A stretch of DNA of 64,000 bases from Paraglaciecola arctica BSs20135 (GTDB lineage: Bacteria; Pseudomonadota; Gammaproteobacteria; Enterobacterales; Alteromonadaceae). Shown here one piece after another: positions 17,384 to 27,153 of this stretch. Within the stretch, counting starts at the first letter, position 1. Each line of letters starts with the position of its first letter. The translations under genes were made by a program, and so were the position numbers. The notes under the pieces are model-generated. The model saw only the letters and a list, made by a program, of their open reading frames with translations. It had not been told where the DNA came from and did no database searches. The stretch covers positions 1 through 64,000 of the forward strand of contig NZ_BAEO01000021.1 of the NCBI RefSeq assembly GCF_000314995.1, in the 5' to 3' direction.

Positions 17384-18414
17384 TATATATACCCCTTTTC
17401 TTTGGCCATTGTTAACGCTAAATCTTCAATCATATCTTCTTGGCCACCTACAGTGCCGCGTTTGCCGAGTTCCACCAAAATATCTCGGGCTTGTATTCCA
17501 TATTTTGCTTCAGCCCGCTGGGCAAATAATAAAAAAGAACTGTAAACTCCGGCATAACCAAGGGTCAGAGCGTCCCGATCTACACGAATTGGGTGGTCCA
17601 TCAGCGGCACAACTAGGTCTTCCGCCACATCCATTATTTTGTAGAGGTCGACACCATGAATGGCCTGCATCCGATCTAGCACCGCAACAAATACCTCTAA
17701 CGGTGTATTACCGGCACCAGCTCCCAAGCCGGCAACAGATCCGTCGATGCGGTTTGCTCCCGCATCGACGGCCGTTAATGAGTTAGCGATTGCCATCCCC
17801 ATATTGTGATGACCATGAAAACCCAGCTCAGTTGTGGGATTGAGTTGAGCACGCAATAAACTGATTTTTTCGGTGACTTCATCAGGTAACATATAACCGG
17901 CGGAATCCGTGCAATAAATACAGTTAGCGCCGTAACTCTCCATCAGCTTGGCCTGTTCTAGAATTTTTTCAGCACTAACCATGTGGGCCATCATTAGAAA
18001 ACCGACTGTATCCATCTGCATTTTAGCTGCCATACCAATATGCTGTTCAGAGACATCCGCTTCAGTACAGTGGGTGGCCACTCGGATTGTGTGGACACCA
18101 CAGTCGCGGGCCATTTTAAGGTGGTCGACCGTCCCAATACCAGGTAGCAACAAAGCCGATATCTTGGCATTTTTCATCTTAGGCACGACGGCTTTGAGAT
18201 ATTCTTCATCGCTGTGTGCCGGAAATCCGTAATTCAATGATGCACCGCCTAATCCGTCGCCATGGGTCACCTCAATCAGCGGAATACCGGCTTCGTCCAG
18301 TCCGGTTGCAACCGCAATCATTTGTTGTGTAGATATTTGATGACGCTTGGCATGCATACCATCACGTAGACTCATGTCGTGCAGCGTTACTTTTTTACCT
18401 TTTAAATCCATCAC
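17383..18414 (-). CDS. dmpG: 4-hydroxy-2-oxovalerate aldolase
   Basis: A 343-residue aldolase splitting 4-hydroxy-2-oxovalerate to pyruvate and acetaldehyde (or the hexanoate homologue to propanal). The TIM barrel begins with [18 protein letters not shown], carrying the catalytic Arg17, Asp18 and His21; the metal-binding histidines are in GFHGHHNMG. It forms a channelling complex with the dehydrogenase DmpF, whose stop codon is one base upstream. The GAGAGG ribosome site lies inside the dmpF end. The length matches the family (about 345). Confidence 0.95.
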   Translation of the reverse strand: MMDLKGKKVTLHDMSLRDGMHAKRHQISTQQMIAVATGLDEAGIPLIEVTHGDGLGGASLNYGFPAHSDEEYLKAVVPKMKNAKISALLLPGIGTVDHLKMARDCGVHTIRVATHCTEADVSEQHIGMAAKMQMDTVGFLMMAHMVSAEKILEQAKLMESYGANCIYCTDSAGYMLPDEVTEKISLLRAQLNPTTELGFHGHHNMGMAIANSLTAVDAGANRIDGSVAGLGAGAGNTPLEVFVAVLDRMQAIHGVDLYKIMDVAEDLVVPLMDHPIRVDRDALTLGYAGVYSSFLLFAQRAEAKYGIQARDILVELGKRGTVGGQEDMIEDLALTMAKEKGYI

Positions 18415-18415
18415 T

Positions 18416-19327
18416 TTAACCTCTCACTGGTAACTTGATTGTCTGGTTATAGGTCTCTTCGGCAAACATTTCTGCAGTGCGTAGCGCGGCTGCCGTCATA
18501 ATATCGAGATTACCTGCATAGTCAGGCAGAAAATCGCCTAAGCCTTTCACTTCCATAAATATCGAGACTTTGTTGCCATCAAAAACAGGGCCGTTAACTA
18601 ATTTATAGCCGGGTACGTATTTCTGGACCTCTTTCACCATGTTGTGTACCGACTCGGTTATCTTTACCTGGTCTGGTGTGTCTTTGGTCAAACAATGGAT
18701 AGTGTCGCGCATCATCAATGGTGGCTCGGCGGGGTTGATAACGATGATTGCCTTACCCTTTTTTGCGCCTCCGACTTTTTCAACCGCGCCAGCAGTGGTG
18801 CGTGTGAACTCATCGATATTTTGACGGGTGCCCGGCCCAACTGAACGGGATGAAACTGTGGCAACAATTTCGCCGTAGTCCACCTCTTGAACTTGCGAAA
18901 CAGCGGCGACCATTGGAATCGTAGCCTGTCCGCCACAGGTGACCATGTTGACATTCATTTCCAGTTTTTTGGTGTGCTGTTTGAGATTAACCGGGGGGAT
19001 ACAATACGGACCAATAGCCGCTGGTGTTAAATCAATCATTATCACCCCAAGCGCATTCAATTTACGGCTATTTTCAGCATGGACATAGGCAGACGTTGCA
19101 TCAAACGCAATCCTGATATCATCTTCTATGACCTTATCCAGCATACCATCAACACCGCATGTGGAGATGTTAAGGCCTAATTCGGCTGCCCGTTTAAGAC
19201 CGGCAGATCCGGGATCGATTCCCACCATCCAAACCGGTTCTATCCAGTCTGAACGCATTATTTTCATCAGTAAATCGGTCCCGATATTGCCCGGGCCGAT
19301 AATGACCGCTTTTAATTTCTTAGACAT
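18416..19327 (-). CDS. dmpF: Acetaldehyde dehydrogenase (acylating)
   Basis: A 303-residue enzyme turning acetaldehyde (or propanal), CoA and NAD into acetyl-CoA (or propionyl-CoA). It has the Rossmann signature [12 protein letters not shown] at the N-terminus and the catalytic Cys131 in TCGGQATIP. The ATG at 19327 has AGGAA 8 bases upstream; a second ATG three codons earlier is too close to that site. It partners the aldolase DmpG. Its acceptance of propanal in characterised homologues links this operon with the methylcitrate operon beside it. Confidence 0.95.
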   Translation of the reverse strand: MSKKLKAVIIGPGNIGTDLLMKIMRSDWIEPVWMVGIDPGSAGLKRAAELGLNISTCGVDGMLDKVIEDDIRIAFDATSAYVHAENSRKLNALGVIMIDLTPAAIGPYCIPPVNLKQHTKKLEMNVNMVTCGGQATIPMVAAVSQVQEVDYGEIVATVSSRSVGPGTRQNIDEFTRTTAGAVEKVGGAKKGKAIIVINPAEPPLMMRDTIHCLTKDTPDQVKITESVHNMVKEVQKYVPGYKLVNGPVFDGNKVSIFMEVKGLGDFLPDYAGNLDIMTAAALRTAEMFAEETYNQTIKLPVRG

Positions 19328-19344
19328 GGTTAACATTCCTATAG

Positions 19345-20130
19345 TTAAACAAAACGAACGGACGCATTGCCAATTCCACCAATGCTGAGACTCATGAAAT
19401 CTCCGGCCTTAACTGGCTCTAAAGGAACCAAAGAGCCCGACAATATTACTTCGCCAGCTTTGAGCGGAATACCGAATTGCCCTAGAGTGTTGGCTAACCA
19501 GGTCACACAATTAACCGGACTGCCTAGCGCCGCAGCGCCGGCACCGGTGGATATGATCTGGCCATTTTTTTCTACCACCATGCCGCATGTGGAAAGATCC
19601 ACCTTGCTTGGGCTAACTGCTTTGTCGCCTAAAACAAATAAACCACAAGATGCGTTATCGGCGACTGTGTCCTGAATTTTTATTTTCCAGTCTTCAATAC
19701 GGGAATCGACAATTTCGAAACAGGGCATGACACAATCCGTCGCGGCCAACACATCGGCATTGGTAATCCCCGGGCCAATCAGATCTTTTTTAAGAATAAA
19801 GGCAATCTCACCTTCAGCTTTGGGCTGGATCAGTTTTTCGCTGATAGGCATTTCTTCACCCTGACTATAGGCCATGTCATGGGTGAGATAGCCAAAATCC
19901 GGCTGATGAACATTGAGCATGGTCTGCACCGCTTTTGAGGTAACTCCAATTTTTTTACCAATGATTTTTGCACCAGCTTGTACCCTTAGTTCAAGCATTC
20001 GTAATGAGATGTGATAAGCCTCTTCAATGCTAAGCTCATTAAAACGTTGAGTTAAAGGCTTCACGGTTTGTTTTTGTAAAAGTGCATTGTAGAGTTCATC
20101 CCCACAAGCTTGTATTTGTTGTTTATTCAT
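19345..20130 (-). CDS. dmpE: 2-oxopent-4-enoate hydratase
   Basis: A 261-residue FAH-fold hydratase adding water to 2-hydroxypenta-2,4-dienoate to give 4-hydroxy-2-oxovalerate. Metal ligands are visible as E106 and E108 ([10 protein letters not shown]) and E139; [16 protein letters not shown] is the DmpE version of the segment seen in DmpH. The ATG at 20130 with GAGGA upstream gives the usual family length; a longer open frame upstream overlaps dmpD and is not a start. It lies 17 bp after dmpD. Confidence 0.93.
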   Translation of the reverse strand: MNKQQIQACGDELYNALLQKQTVKPLTQRFNELSIEEAYHISLRMLELRVQAGAKIIGKKIGVTSKAVQTMLNVHQPDFGYLTHDMAYSQGEEMPISEKLIQPKAEGEIAFILKKDLIGPGITNADVLAATDCVMPCFEIVDSRIEDWKIKIQDTVADNASCGLFVLGDKAVSPSKVDLSTCGMVVEKNGQIISTGAGAAALGSPVNCVTWLANTLGQFGIPLKAGEVILSGSLVPLEPVKAGDFMSLSIGGIGNASVRFV

Positions 20131-20147
20131 AAAGTCCTCATTTATTG

Positions 20148-20987
20148 CTAATTTGTTTCGGTTTCTGCAAGAAAATCTACTACCAGTTTGGAGAAACGAT
20201 TGGCATGTTCTATCTGCGTCCAGTGTCCACAATGACCAAACACGTGAAGTTGGGCATTGGGTACCCACTCGAATAGTGTCTGACTGGTTTTCAACGGAAT
20301 AACTTTATCTTCTCGTCCGTGCAAAATAAGTGTTTCGTGCGTTAGTGTTCGTATATCATTTTCATTACTTTGAAGTGCCTCTATCCAGCGTTGTCTGGGG
20401 GCTGGAAACAAAGCTGAGAAGGCGTCCTGAAAGCCTGGGCGAATACTCGCTTGATAGCGTAATTCGGCTAGTTCATCTGTCACTAATTTGCGGTCATAGG
20501 CAAATATATCGAGTAATCCCTTCATGGCTTTTAAGGATGGTTCATAGCCCCAAACAGCATCAAGGCCGTGGGTCAGCTTGAATGGCACGCCTACACTTCC
20601 CATTAGCACCAGACGGCGCACTCGCTTTGGAAAGCGGATAGCTAACGCTAGCGCGATCCCGCCACCAAAGGAATTACCAACAATGTCGGTACGTTCTATG
20701 CCTAGTTCATCCAGCAAATCAATCGTGTGGTTTATCCAGTGATCCATATTACATAGGCTATTTTTCGGTCTTTCAGTAAACCCAAAACCCAGCATGTCGG
20801 GGGCGATAACTCTATGATGTTTGGCTAGGTCAGGCATCACCAGACGCCAGTTAGCCCAAGCAGTTACACCTGGGCCTGAGCCATGGAACATCATGACTGG
20901 TGCGCCCGAACCTATATCGTGAACATTGGTTCTTACACCTTGCACATTTATCATCTGTCCAATTTCCGGATTATTTGTCTTTTTCAC
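20148..20987 (-). CDS. dmpD: 2-hydroxymuconate semialdehyde hydrolase
   Basis: A 279-residue alpha/beta hydrolase cleaving the ring-fission product (formate or acetate release), the hydrolytic branch needed for ketone-type products such as those from 3-methylcatechol. It shows the oxyanion region MFHGSGPGVTAWANW, nucleophile Ser106 in GNSFGG, Asp227 (GREDKV) and His255 (CGHW). I favour a GTG start at 20987, which follows AAAGG and gives the family-typical N-terminus (NNPEIGQ); a TTG at 21041 and an ATG at 20954 are alternatives. It sits 59 bp after dmpC. Confidence 0.9.
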   Translation of the reverse strand: MKKTNNPEIGQMINVQGVRTNVHDIGSGAPVMMFHGSGPGVTAWANWRLVMPDLAKHHRVIAPDMLGFGFTERPKNSLCNMDHWINHTIDLLDELGIERTDIVGNSFGGGIALALAIRFPKRVRRLVLMGSVGVPFKLTHGLDAVWGYEPSLKAMKGLLDIFAYDRKLVTDELAELRYQASIRPGFQDAFSALFPAPRQRWIEALQSNENDIRTLTHETLILHGREDKVIPLKTSQTLFEWVPNAQLHVFGHCGHWTQIEHANRFSKLVVDFLAETETN

Positions 20988-21046
20988 AAAAAAATTGCCT
21001 TTAATACTGATGCCTATGACTTTGACGGGTAATATGTGCAAGCGTC

Positions 21047-22507
21047 TTAGAGTTTGATGCAGATGTTTTTCAATTCGGTATAAAACTCGAGACCATGTAC
21101 GCCACCTTCGCGACCAATACCTGATTGTTTTGCACCACCAAAAGCGGTCCTCAAATCACGCAAGAACCAGCTATTTATCCATATCAAGCCGGTCTCCATC
21201 TGTTCAGCTACCCGTATTCCTCGCGCACTGTTTTCTGACCAAATAGTTGCTGCTAAACCGTAATTGGTGTCGTTTGCCAATTCGACAACTTCTTCTTCAC
21301 TATCAAAAGGGCGAATATGGCAACAGGGACCAAAAATCTCTTCTCGCACTACGCGAGAATCGTCAGCCAGTCCAGTCCAAATTGTGGGCTCTATCCAAGC
21401 TCCGTCATTGAGCTCTCTACCCATATCTGGTATGCCGCCACCTATCTCAACTGTGGCACCTTCCGTCACTGCCAATTTATAATAGGAGAAGACTTTTTCC
21501 CTATGTTCAAGGCTTACCAGCGGACCGAAATTAGCGGCTTCATCTTCAGGTCGGCCAAGTTTCAATTGCTCTACGCCTTTCTTCAAACGTTTTACGAATT
21601 TGTCATAAATAGGCCGTTCAACATAGACCCGCTCAGTGCCAAGACATACTTGACCGCAGTTAACAAATGCAGAGCGCATAGTGCCTTCAATGGCTTTGTC
21701 CAGATCGCAATCTGCAAAAACAATAGCCGGATTTTTACCACCACACTCCATCGATATATTACGTAAACCCACTGAAGCCGCTTTCATGATCGCTTCACCG
21801 GTACTCGTTTCACCGGTAAAGGTAATCGCATCGACCAGTGGATGTGTGGTTAGAAATTCTCCTGCAGAATTAGCTCCAAAACCATGCACTACGTTAAATA
21901 CGCCTGGGGGAACGCCACATTCATTCATGACATCACCTAATAATGTCGTGGTGGCGGGAGTTTCTTCCGAAGGTTTAACAACAACTGTATTACCACAAGC
22001 CATGGCCGGGCCCACTTTCCAAGTCATTAACAATAACGGTAGATTCCACGGCGAAATAACTGCAATGACGCCTTTGGGGGTCCGATGCCCTACGTTGGCC
22101 GCCCCTTTGCCATCGGGGGTATCAAGACGGAAACTTTCCGTCGGATGATTTGCCAGCGTTTCAGAAAACGCTTTAAAATTCGCGGCTCCTCTTGGAATAT
22201 CAATATGGCTGGCAATACTGTGAGGTTTACCTGTATCCAAACACTCTGCCTGTAAAAATTCGTCAAAACGCTCATTAATACGGTCAGCGACTCTATTGAG
22301 CAAGGTCGTGCGTTGAGCTTGAGTTAATTGACTCCACGGACCTTTCAATGCCGCTTTGGCCGCTTTTACCGCAGCATCGACTTCAGCCTCGCCTGCTTCA
22401 TGGATGATGCCGAGCAAACTGTTATCAACCGGACAGCGATTCTCAAAGGTTTTTCCACTTTGAGAGGTAACATATTGACCGTTAATAAAGTGTTTATATT
22501 CTTTCAT
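21047..22507 (-). CDS. dmpC: 2-hydroxymuconic semialdehyde dehydrogenase
   Basis: A 486-residue NAD-dependent aldehyde dehydrogenase oxidising 2-hydroxymuconic semialdehyde to 2-hydroxymuconate, the entry to the oxalocrotonate branch. The general base E254 (SMECGGKNP) and the catalytic C288 (NCGQVCLG) are in place. The size equals DmpC/XylG. It follows dmpB after 76 bp, the largest gap in this part of the operon. Together with dmpD it gives the cell both branches of the meta pathway. Confidence 0.95.
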   Translation of the reverse strand: MKEYKHFINGQYVTSQSGKTFENRCPVDNSLLGIIHEAGEAEVDAAVKAAKAALKGPWSQLTQAQRTTLLNRVADRINERFDEFLQAECLDTGKPHSIASHIDIPRGAANFKAFSETLANHPTESFRLDTPDGKGAANVGHRTPKGVIAVISPWNLPLLLMTWKVGPAMACGNTVVVKPSEETPATTTLLGDVMNECGVPPGVFNVVHGFGANSAGEFLTTHPLVDAITFTGETSTGEAIMKAASVGLRNISMECGGKNPAIVFADCDLDKAIEGTMRSAFVNCGQVCLGTERVYVERPIYDKFVKRLKKGVEQLKLGRPEDEAANFGPLVSLEHREKVFSYYKLAVTEGATVEIGGGIPDMGRELNDGAWIEPTIWTGLADDSRVVREEIFGPCCHIRPFDSEEEVVELANDTNYGLAATIWSENSARGIRVAEQMETGLIWINSWFLRDLRTAFGGAKQSGIGREGGVHGLEFYTELKNICIKL

Positions 22508-22583
22508 TGTTATCTCTTATAACTATCTACATTGGTTAATCATTCAGGCGTAGAAAAAGCGGGGGATACCCGCTGATTTATTC

Positions 22584-23507
22584 TTAAGTTACAACCGTTA
22601 AGAATCTTTCGTTCAAGACACGATCGTGATAGAAGATGGCTTTGCCTAGATCCTCTGCTTTCCATGTAGTCGGTTTATGGTCTGGGTAGTTGTAATCACC
22701 GCCTGCAAATACTTCAGTACGATTGCCTGATGGATCGAAGAAATAAATTGTTTTCCCGTGCGTTAAGCCATGACGGGTAGGGCCAATATCAATAGGCACA
22801 TTCTCCATCGAAATAAGGTCGGCGGCTCTTAATATATCTTCCCAAGTTTCTAAAAAGAACGAGGCGTGATGGAACTTGCCTTTTTCTTCATGCATGATGA
22901 AAGCGATATCATGAGCTTTGGTTGAGAGGGATAGAAATTGCGCTACGCGATTTCCATCAGGATCAATGACTTGTTCGGCCAAATAGAACCCCAGCACATT
23001 CACAAACAAATCGTAGGTTTCGGCGAGTGCATCTCCATAAAACAAGCAATGGTCGAATCTGACTGCCTTCATGCCTTTTAGACCACGTGGCCATGCTTCA
23101 GGGTTGACCGCGTTTAATCCCCACTTACCAGTATATTTTTTGTCGGTGTATAGCTCAAAACAATGTCCCGACGCAGAGGTAAACTGTATGCGTCTACCAC
23201 AATCTTTTAAGTCGCCAGCTTCACGATGCGTTATGGTCGAGCCAAATTCAACTAGGTCTTTTTCCAACTGCTTCAAGGCGTCTTCGTCAACCACTTTAAA
23301 GGCCATGAAGTCGCATCCAGGCTCATCCGCTTCGCGCAACACCACTGAAAATTTGTCTACTTCACTCCATGCTTTTAAATATACTCTTCCTGATTCGTCT
23401 CTGTCTGTTTCAATAAGACCGAGCAAATCTACATAGTGTTTTAGTGCTTCTTTCATATCCAGTACACGTATTTGCACGTGCCCTGGTCTCATTACACCTT
23501 TTTTCAT
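22584..23507 (-). CDS. dmpB: Catechol 2,3-dioxygenase
   Basis: A 307-residue type I extradiol dioxygenase, the ring-opening enzyme. The iron ligands His153 (FDHCLF), His214 (FHHASF) and Glu265 (RTEVFAGG) are at exactly the positions known for XylE/DmpB, which are also 307 residues long. Two vicinal-oxygen-chelate modules are visible ([20 protein letters not shown] and the second from residue 149). The start ATG overlaps the dmpQ stop by four bases (ATGA-type overlap), indicating translational coupling with the ferredoxin that keeps its iron reduced. Confidence 0.97.
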   Translation of the reverse strand: MKKGVMRPGHVQIRVLDMKEALKHYVDLLGLIETDRDESGRVYLKAWSEVDKFSVVLREADEPGCDFMAFKVVDEDALKQLEKDLVEFGSTITHREAGDLKDCGRRIQFTSASGHCFELYTDKKYTGKWGLNAVNPEAWPRGLKGMKAVRFDHCLFYGDALAETYDLFVNVLGFYLAEQVIDPDGNRVAQFLSLSTKAHDIAFIMHEEKGKFHHASFFLETWEDILRAADLISMENVPIDIGPTRHGLTHGKTIYFFDPSGNRTEVFAGGDYNYPDHKPTTWKAEDLGKAIFYHDRVLNERFLTVVT

Positions 23508-23845
23508 TGTGAAACCTCATTTAGTTGCTTAGTTAGATCAGCTCTTTGTTGGGAGCTTTTTGAATTGGGTGCGCACTCAATCACTAAATCACTTTTCGGT
23601 TTAACACGACAAGCTAATGCATACCCATTGTTTAGTTGTTCATCAGTTACATGCACTTTGCTCATACGACCAAAATCTGCTTTTCCGCTAATGATGTTGA
23701 TTCGACATACTCCGCAACCCCCGCCACCGCAGCCTACTGGGATACATGCTATTCCAGTGCGCAGCATGGCATGAAGAATGTAGTCTTCTTCACGACAAAC
23801 AAAACTCTGTTTGCTGGTTTTATTGGTAATGTTAAATTGACGCAT
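23504..23845 (-). CDS. dmpQ: Plant-type [2Fe-2S] ferredoxin (XylT/DmpQ)
   Basis: A 113-residue ferredoxin with the chloroplast-type cluster ligands Cys39, Cys44, Cys47 and Cys79 ([10 protein letters not shown] and ALAC). Homologues XylT/DmpQ reactivate catechol 2,3-dioxygenase by re-reducing iron oxidised during turnover with substituted catechols. It lies directly upstream of, and overlapping, dmpB and 13 bp after the hydroxylase reductase gene. Confidence 0.92.
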   Translation of the reverse strand: MRQFNITNKTSKQSFVCREEDYILHAMLRTGIACIPVGCGGGGCGVCRINIISGKADFGRMSKVHVTDEQLNNGYALACRVKPKSDLVIECAPNSKSSQQRADLTKQLNEVSQ

Positions 23846-23858
23846 TAGTTGTCTCGGT

Positions 23859-24917
23859 TTATATTTTTTTGAAGAGAGCAGAGCGCTGCTCGTCTGCCCC
23901 GTCAGCAGCCGTTATAAATTTCTCCATAAAGATGTCTCGTTCAAATAATCTGCCTTGCATTAATGCTGTAAGCGCCGCATCTATCATAAGAGGAGGGCCG
24001 CATAAGTAGGCTTTGTGTTCAGCAAAACGATTATTAAAATGTGCATTTGCAGCTTCATGCACAAATCCTTTAAAACCTTTCCAGTTTTCGTCATCTTCCG
24101 CGTCATTAAGTGCTGGAATATAAGTCAAGTTGGTATGCTTTTTTGCTAGTGCGGCGAATAGATCTGCGTTATACAATTCGTCCTGATTACGTGCACCTTG
24201 AAACAAGGTAATATGTCGTTTATCGCCTTTTTCTAATAAGTCTAAAATCATTGATTGAGGACTTGATAAACCTGAACCGCCTGCAATAAATATCAAATTT
24301 CCAGGCTGTGATCTTCTAACAAAAAATTGTCCATAAGGACCTGATAGAGGTAACGAATCACCTACTTTCAATTTTTCATGGATATATCCGGTAGCAGAAC
24401 CGCTAGGAACTTGCCGAACATGAAGTTCAATTTCCTGTCCATTTGATGGTGGGTTTGCGATTGAGAATGCTCTAGCACCGTCACAACCAGGCACATTCAA
24501 ATTTATATATTGCCCAGCTTGAAAAGTCATAGAGCTGTTTAATAACAGATGAATTCCTTTGATTGTTGGTGACAAGTCGACAATTTTTGAGACTGTAGCT
24601 GTGTAGTCTTTAACAGGAAAACCTTCAAAGTCCTCGTCAACGTCAATGTCGGCTTCAATAATGACATCGCTCTCAACAGTCGCACAACAAGCCAGAACTT
24701 TTCCTTCTTCTCTCTCTGAATCCATCAATGCAAATGACGAGGCCTCACCAATCTCCACGTCACCATCAAGCACTGTAACTTTACAAGTTGCACATGTGCC
24801 GTGACCACAAGCAAACGGAAGCCAGACACCTTGGCGTAGTGCTGCCTGCAAAATGGTTTGACCGTCTTCTACTTCTATTTGCTCGCCAGTAGGCTCAACA
24901 GTTACCGTATATGTCAT
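23859..24917 (-). CDS. dmpP: Phenol hydroxylase reductase component P5
   Basis: A 352-residue NADH:acceptor reductase. The N-terminal [2Fe-2S] domain has Cys37, Cys42, Cys45 and Cys77; the FAD-binding RAFS motif is at residues 149-152 and the NAD-binding GGSGLSSP near 213-220. It passes electrons from NADH to the diiron oxygenase DmpL/DmpN. The length is that of DmpP (353). It lies 9 bp after dmpO. Confidence 0.95.
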   Translation of the reverse strand: MTYTVTVEPTGEQIEVEDGQTILQAALRQGVWLPFACGHGTCATCKVTVLDGDVEIGEASSFALMDSEREEGKVLACCATVESDVIIEADIDVDEDFEGFPVKDYTATVSKIVDLSPTIKGIHLLLNSSMTFQAGQYINLNVPGCDGARAFSIANPPSNGQEIELHVRQVPSGSATGYIHEKLKVGDSLPLSGPYGQFFVRRSQPGNLIFIAGGSGLSSPQSMILDLLEKGDKRHITLFQGARNQDELYNADLFAALAKKHTNLTYIPALNDAEDDENWKGFKGFVHEAANAHFNNRFAEHKAYLCGPPLMIDAALTALMQGRLFERDIFMEKFITAADGADEQRSALFKKI

Positions 24918-24926
24918 AAATAATTC

Positions 24927-25286
24927 CTAAAAGCTTGCGTTGTATAAGCCGTTTAAGCCTGGAGTGGCCATTGTCAGCATGCTTTTATGGTCAATACCCA
25001 TTTCTAACAAAGGCGTCCCTTTATTCGGTTCAAAGGTTTTGCCATTAAGTTTCCATTGTATTTCGTCTTCCATGATTTTTTCGCTCTCAGGATGCGGCGC
25101 TACGGCGGGCTTTATGTACGTTTGCCACAATTCAGCAAATGTCATATTTGGTGCGACCAATAAAGCAAAAGGTGCACAAAACATGTTGTGGTTTAGCCAA
25201 TGAACATAAAGCAGTTGCATACCATTAAAATTTTCTACTTTGTCTTTAGATTCAGCGGTGTATGTTGAAATCGCTTTTACAGCCAT
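24927..25286 (-). CDS. dmpO: Phenol hydroxylase component P4
   Basis: A 119-residue gamma subunit of the multicomponent phenol hydroxylase oxygenase. The sequence keeps the family pattern with MQLLYVHWLNHNMFCAPF in the middle and a C-terminal ubiquitin-like part ending in LTMATPGLNGLYN. The GAGG-containing upstream region fits a ribosome site. Required for oxygenase assembly; located after dmpN as in other phenol operons. Confidence 0.93.
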   Translation of the reverse strand: MAVKAISTYTAESKDKVENFNGMQLLYVHWLNHNMFCAPFALLVAPNMTFAELWQTYIKPAVAPHPESEKIMEDEIQWKLNGKTFEPNKGTPLLEMGIDHKSMLTMATPGLNGLYNASF

Positions 25287-25340
25287 GATTCAAACCTCCT
25301 ATATTTTTTAGTTAAGGTAGTCAAAATTACCCGTTTATTG

Positions 25341-26870
25341 TTATGCCGCATCATCTTTTTTCGAGGGCTTAATACCCTTCATTTCGTTCCAGCGCTTCTC
25401 GTCGGGCGAACCAGAAAATTCCAAATTATCTTCACCTAAGTTAATGTGGTAATAATCCGATAGCACACCTGGCAGTTCTGGCCCTCCACAATTTCCTTGG
25501 TAGATTTGATGCACTGGTAACCAAGCTTGAACGTACTTTTCAGGCTCATTGCCGAAAATTTCACAACAAGCTTCAGAACAGAAATGATAGCGATCTTCCT
25601 TGTAGACTGTGTCTCGATGACTAATTGAGCTTGGATCGTCCGTTTCAGTGAATAAAACGGGCACCTGACAAACCTGACACAACTGCGGTAAAGTTGGATT
25701 GTAGTAACGCTGATTTTTTTTCTGTAGTTCATCCCAGTGCTCAAAACGAGGACGGTAATATTTATTAAACGAGTCTGGATATTTTTCAGCAAGCCAGTCC
25801 AGTTCTTCTTTTTTAGGCATCCAAGTGTGGAAATTAGTGGCTTGGCCATATTGATAGAAAGTTGACCATAACTGATGACTAATGTGTTCTTTAGCAGCGT
25901 TAGCTACGTCTTGATATTTAGGTGGGCGAATACCATAGCGCTCTAAGTCTTTGAACAAGGCGCCACCGCTTTGCTCGTAGTAAACTTCCCAAGCTTCTTT
26001 CCATGACATCACTTTGTTAGGAAGCATATAGTCCATCATCATACTGACTAGACTTAATAGACGAAATCCTCGCCAGAACCACTTGTCTATCCACTGCTGA
26101 ACAATAGGTACGTTATCTTCGTGTTGTTCTAACAAAAACTTTATAATTTCTAAGCCTAAGGTCATATGGCGGGCTTCATCGGATTGAGCTGAGAACCCAA
26201 AGGTTACGGTTGCCATATCACCGTTGTATGCTGCACCAGACATAAAAGGCACAAACAATAAATTAGTCAGTACGTATTCAAACGAGAAAGATATAGCGGT
26301 TAAAAATTCGAAAGGTCCTGCTGAGCGCGCATCGTCAAAAAATGATTTGGGCACCGACAAAAACCACACTCGGTCATGCATTAATGGTGCGTCGTGCAAT
26401 CCATTAAAGTGCTTATTGTAGTGACTCATTGCATGCTGTTGAGTTTGCGAGTGACGAAGTTCATCAATCGCCTGCATTTGACAAGCAACTCGTGCACCTG
26501 CACCGCTGAATTGACGGCCAACTTTGGCATAGCCTTGAAACGCAGCATATTCGAGCGGGGAGACGCCACTTAAAAATAGTTTTAAAGAATTGACATAACG
26601 TGCGTCTGAAATATTCTGATGGCCATTGTTTTGTGCAAAGGCATCAAAAATTGCGTAAAGTTTTTTCTCTTTTTCTGCCTGATATTTCCAATAAGAATCC
26701 ATGGTAAGGCGAAACGGATCTTCCCAACCGTCCCAGTCGATAATTTTTATACCTTCAAATTCTTCAAGTGGAAAAATATCTGATTTTTTTTGATAGCTTG
26801 GCTCCCAATCCATATCTCGAGTCAGGTATTGGTATTTTTGCTTTAGATTAAGCTTCTTAGTCGCTGTCAT
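25341..26870 (-). CDS. dmpN: Phenol hydroxylase large (alpha) subunit P3
   Basis: The 509-residue catalytic subunit of the bacterial multicomponent monooxygenase that hydroxylates phenol to catechol. Diiron-site residues are visible as Glu107, the DELRH motif (E137, H140) and the DEARH motif (E232, H235), with a Glu near 198 between them. A C-terminal zinc/YHS-like part (CQVCQVPVLF, FCSEACCEIF) is typical of P3. The length compares with 517 in Pseudomonas DmpN. A CC-rich tail and the order K-L-M-N-O-P confirm identity. Confidence 0.97.
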   Translation of the reverse strand: MTATKKLNLKQKYQYLTRDMDWEPSYQKKSDIFPLEEFEGIKIIDWDGWEDPFRLTMDSYWKYQAEKEKKLYAIFDAFAQNNGHQNISDARYVNSLKLFLSGVSPLEYAAFQGYAKVGRQFSGAGARVACQMQAIDELRHSQTQQHAMSHYNKHFNGLHDAPLMHDRVWFLSVPKSFFDDARSAGPFEFLTAISFSFEYVLTNLLFVPFMSGAAYNGDMATVTFGFSAQSDEARHMTLGLEIIKFLLEQHEDNVPIVQQWIDKWFWRGFRLLSLVSMMMDYMLPNKVMSWKEAWEVYYEQSGGALFKDLERYGIRPPKYQDVANAAKEHISHQLWSTFYQYGQATNFHTWMPKKEELDWLAEKYPDSFNKYYRPRFEHWDELQKKNQRYYNPTLPQLCQVCQVPVLFTETDDPSSISHRDTVYKEDRYHFCSEACCEIFGNEPEKYVQAWLPVHQIYQGNCGGPELPGVLSDYYHINLGEDNLEFSGSPDEKRWNEMKGIKPSKKDDAA

Positions 26871-26883
26871 AAGTTACTCCTAA

Positions 26884-27153
26884 TTAATTCCATGAAAGGA
26901 TGAAATGGTCGTCATCTTCGTCAACATTGCCGCCAATACTGATGACATCTAACAACATTTCTTGAACATCCCAATCTCGATTCAGTTTCTCTTCCATCGT
27001 TTCGCGAGTGATAACCAAACGTTTTTCAGCCTGTATCCGAATCATTGCCGGTTGATACTGTACTTCCGCTTGCGGATTATCTTCGCTAATGGCTTCAACT
27101 AAATAACGGGCGTTTTCGTTGTCTTGAAATGCGATAAATACTAATTGGCTCAT
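26884..27153 (-). CDS. dmpM: Phenol hydroxylase activator P2
   Basis: An 89-residue cofactorless coupling protein of the MmoB/DmpM family, which binds the oxygenase and tunes access to the diiron site. FIAFQDNENARYLVEAI and the central DWDVQEMLLDVISIGGNV match the family. The length is identical to DmpM (about 90). Its start overlaps the dmpL stop by four bases. Confidence 0.94.
   Translation of the reverse strand: MSQLVFIAFQDNENARYLVEAISEDNPQAEVQYQPAMIRIQAEKRLVITRETMEEKLNRDWDVQEMLLDVISIGGNVDEDDDHFILSWN

Noticed and set aside
21317-22148. Long plus-strand ORFs (149 and 155 codons) opposite dmpC
   Set aside because: Both are antisense to the aldehyde dehydrogenase whose catalytic residues are intact; no ribosome site or known domain.
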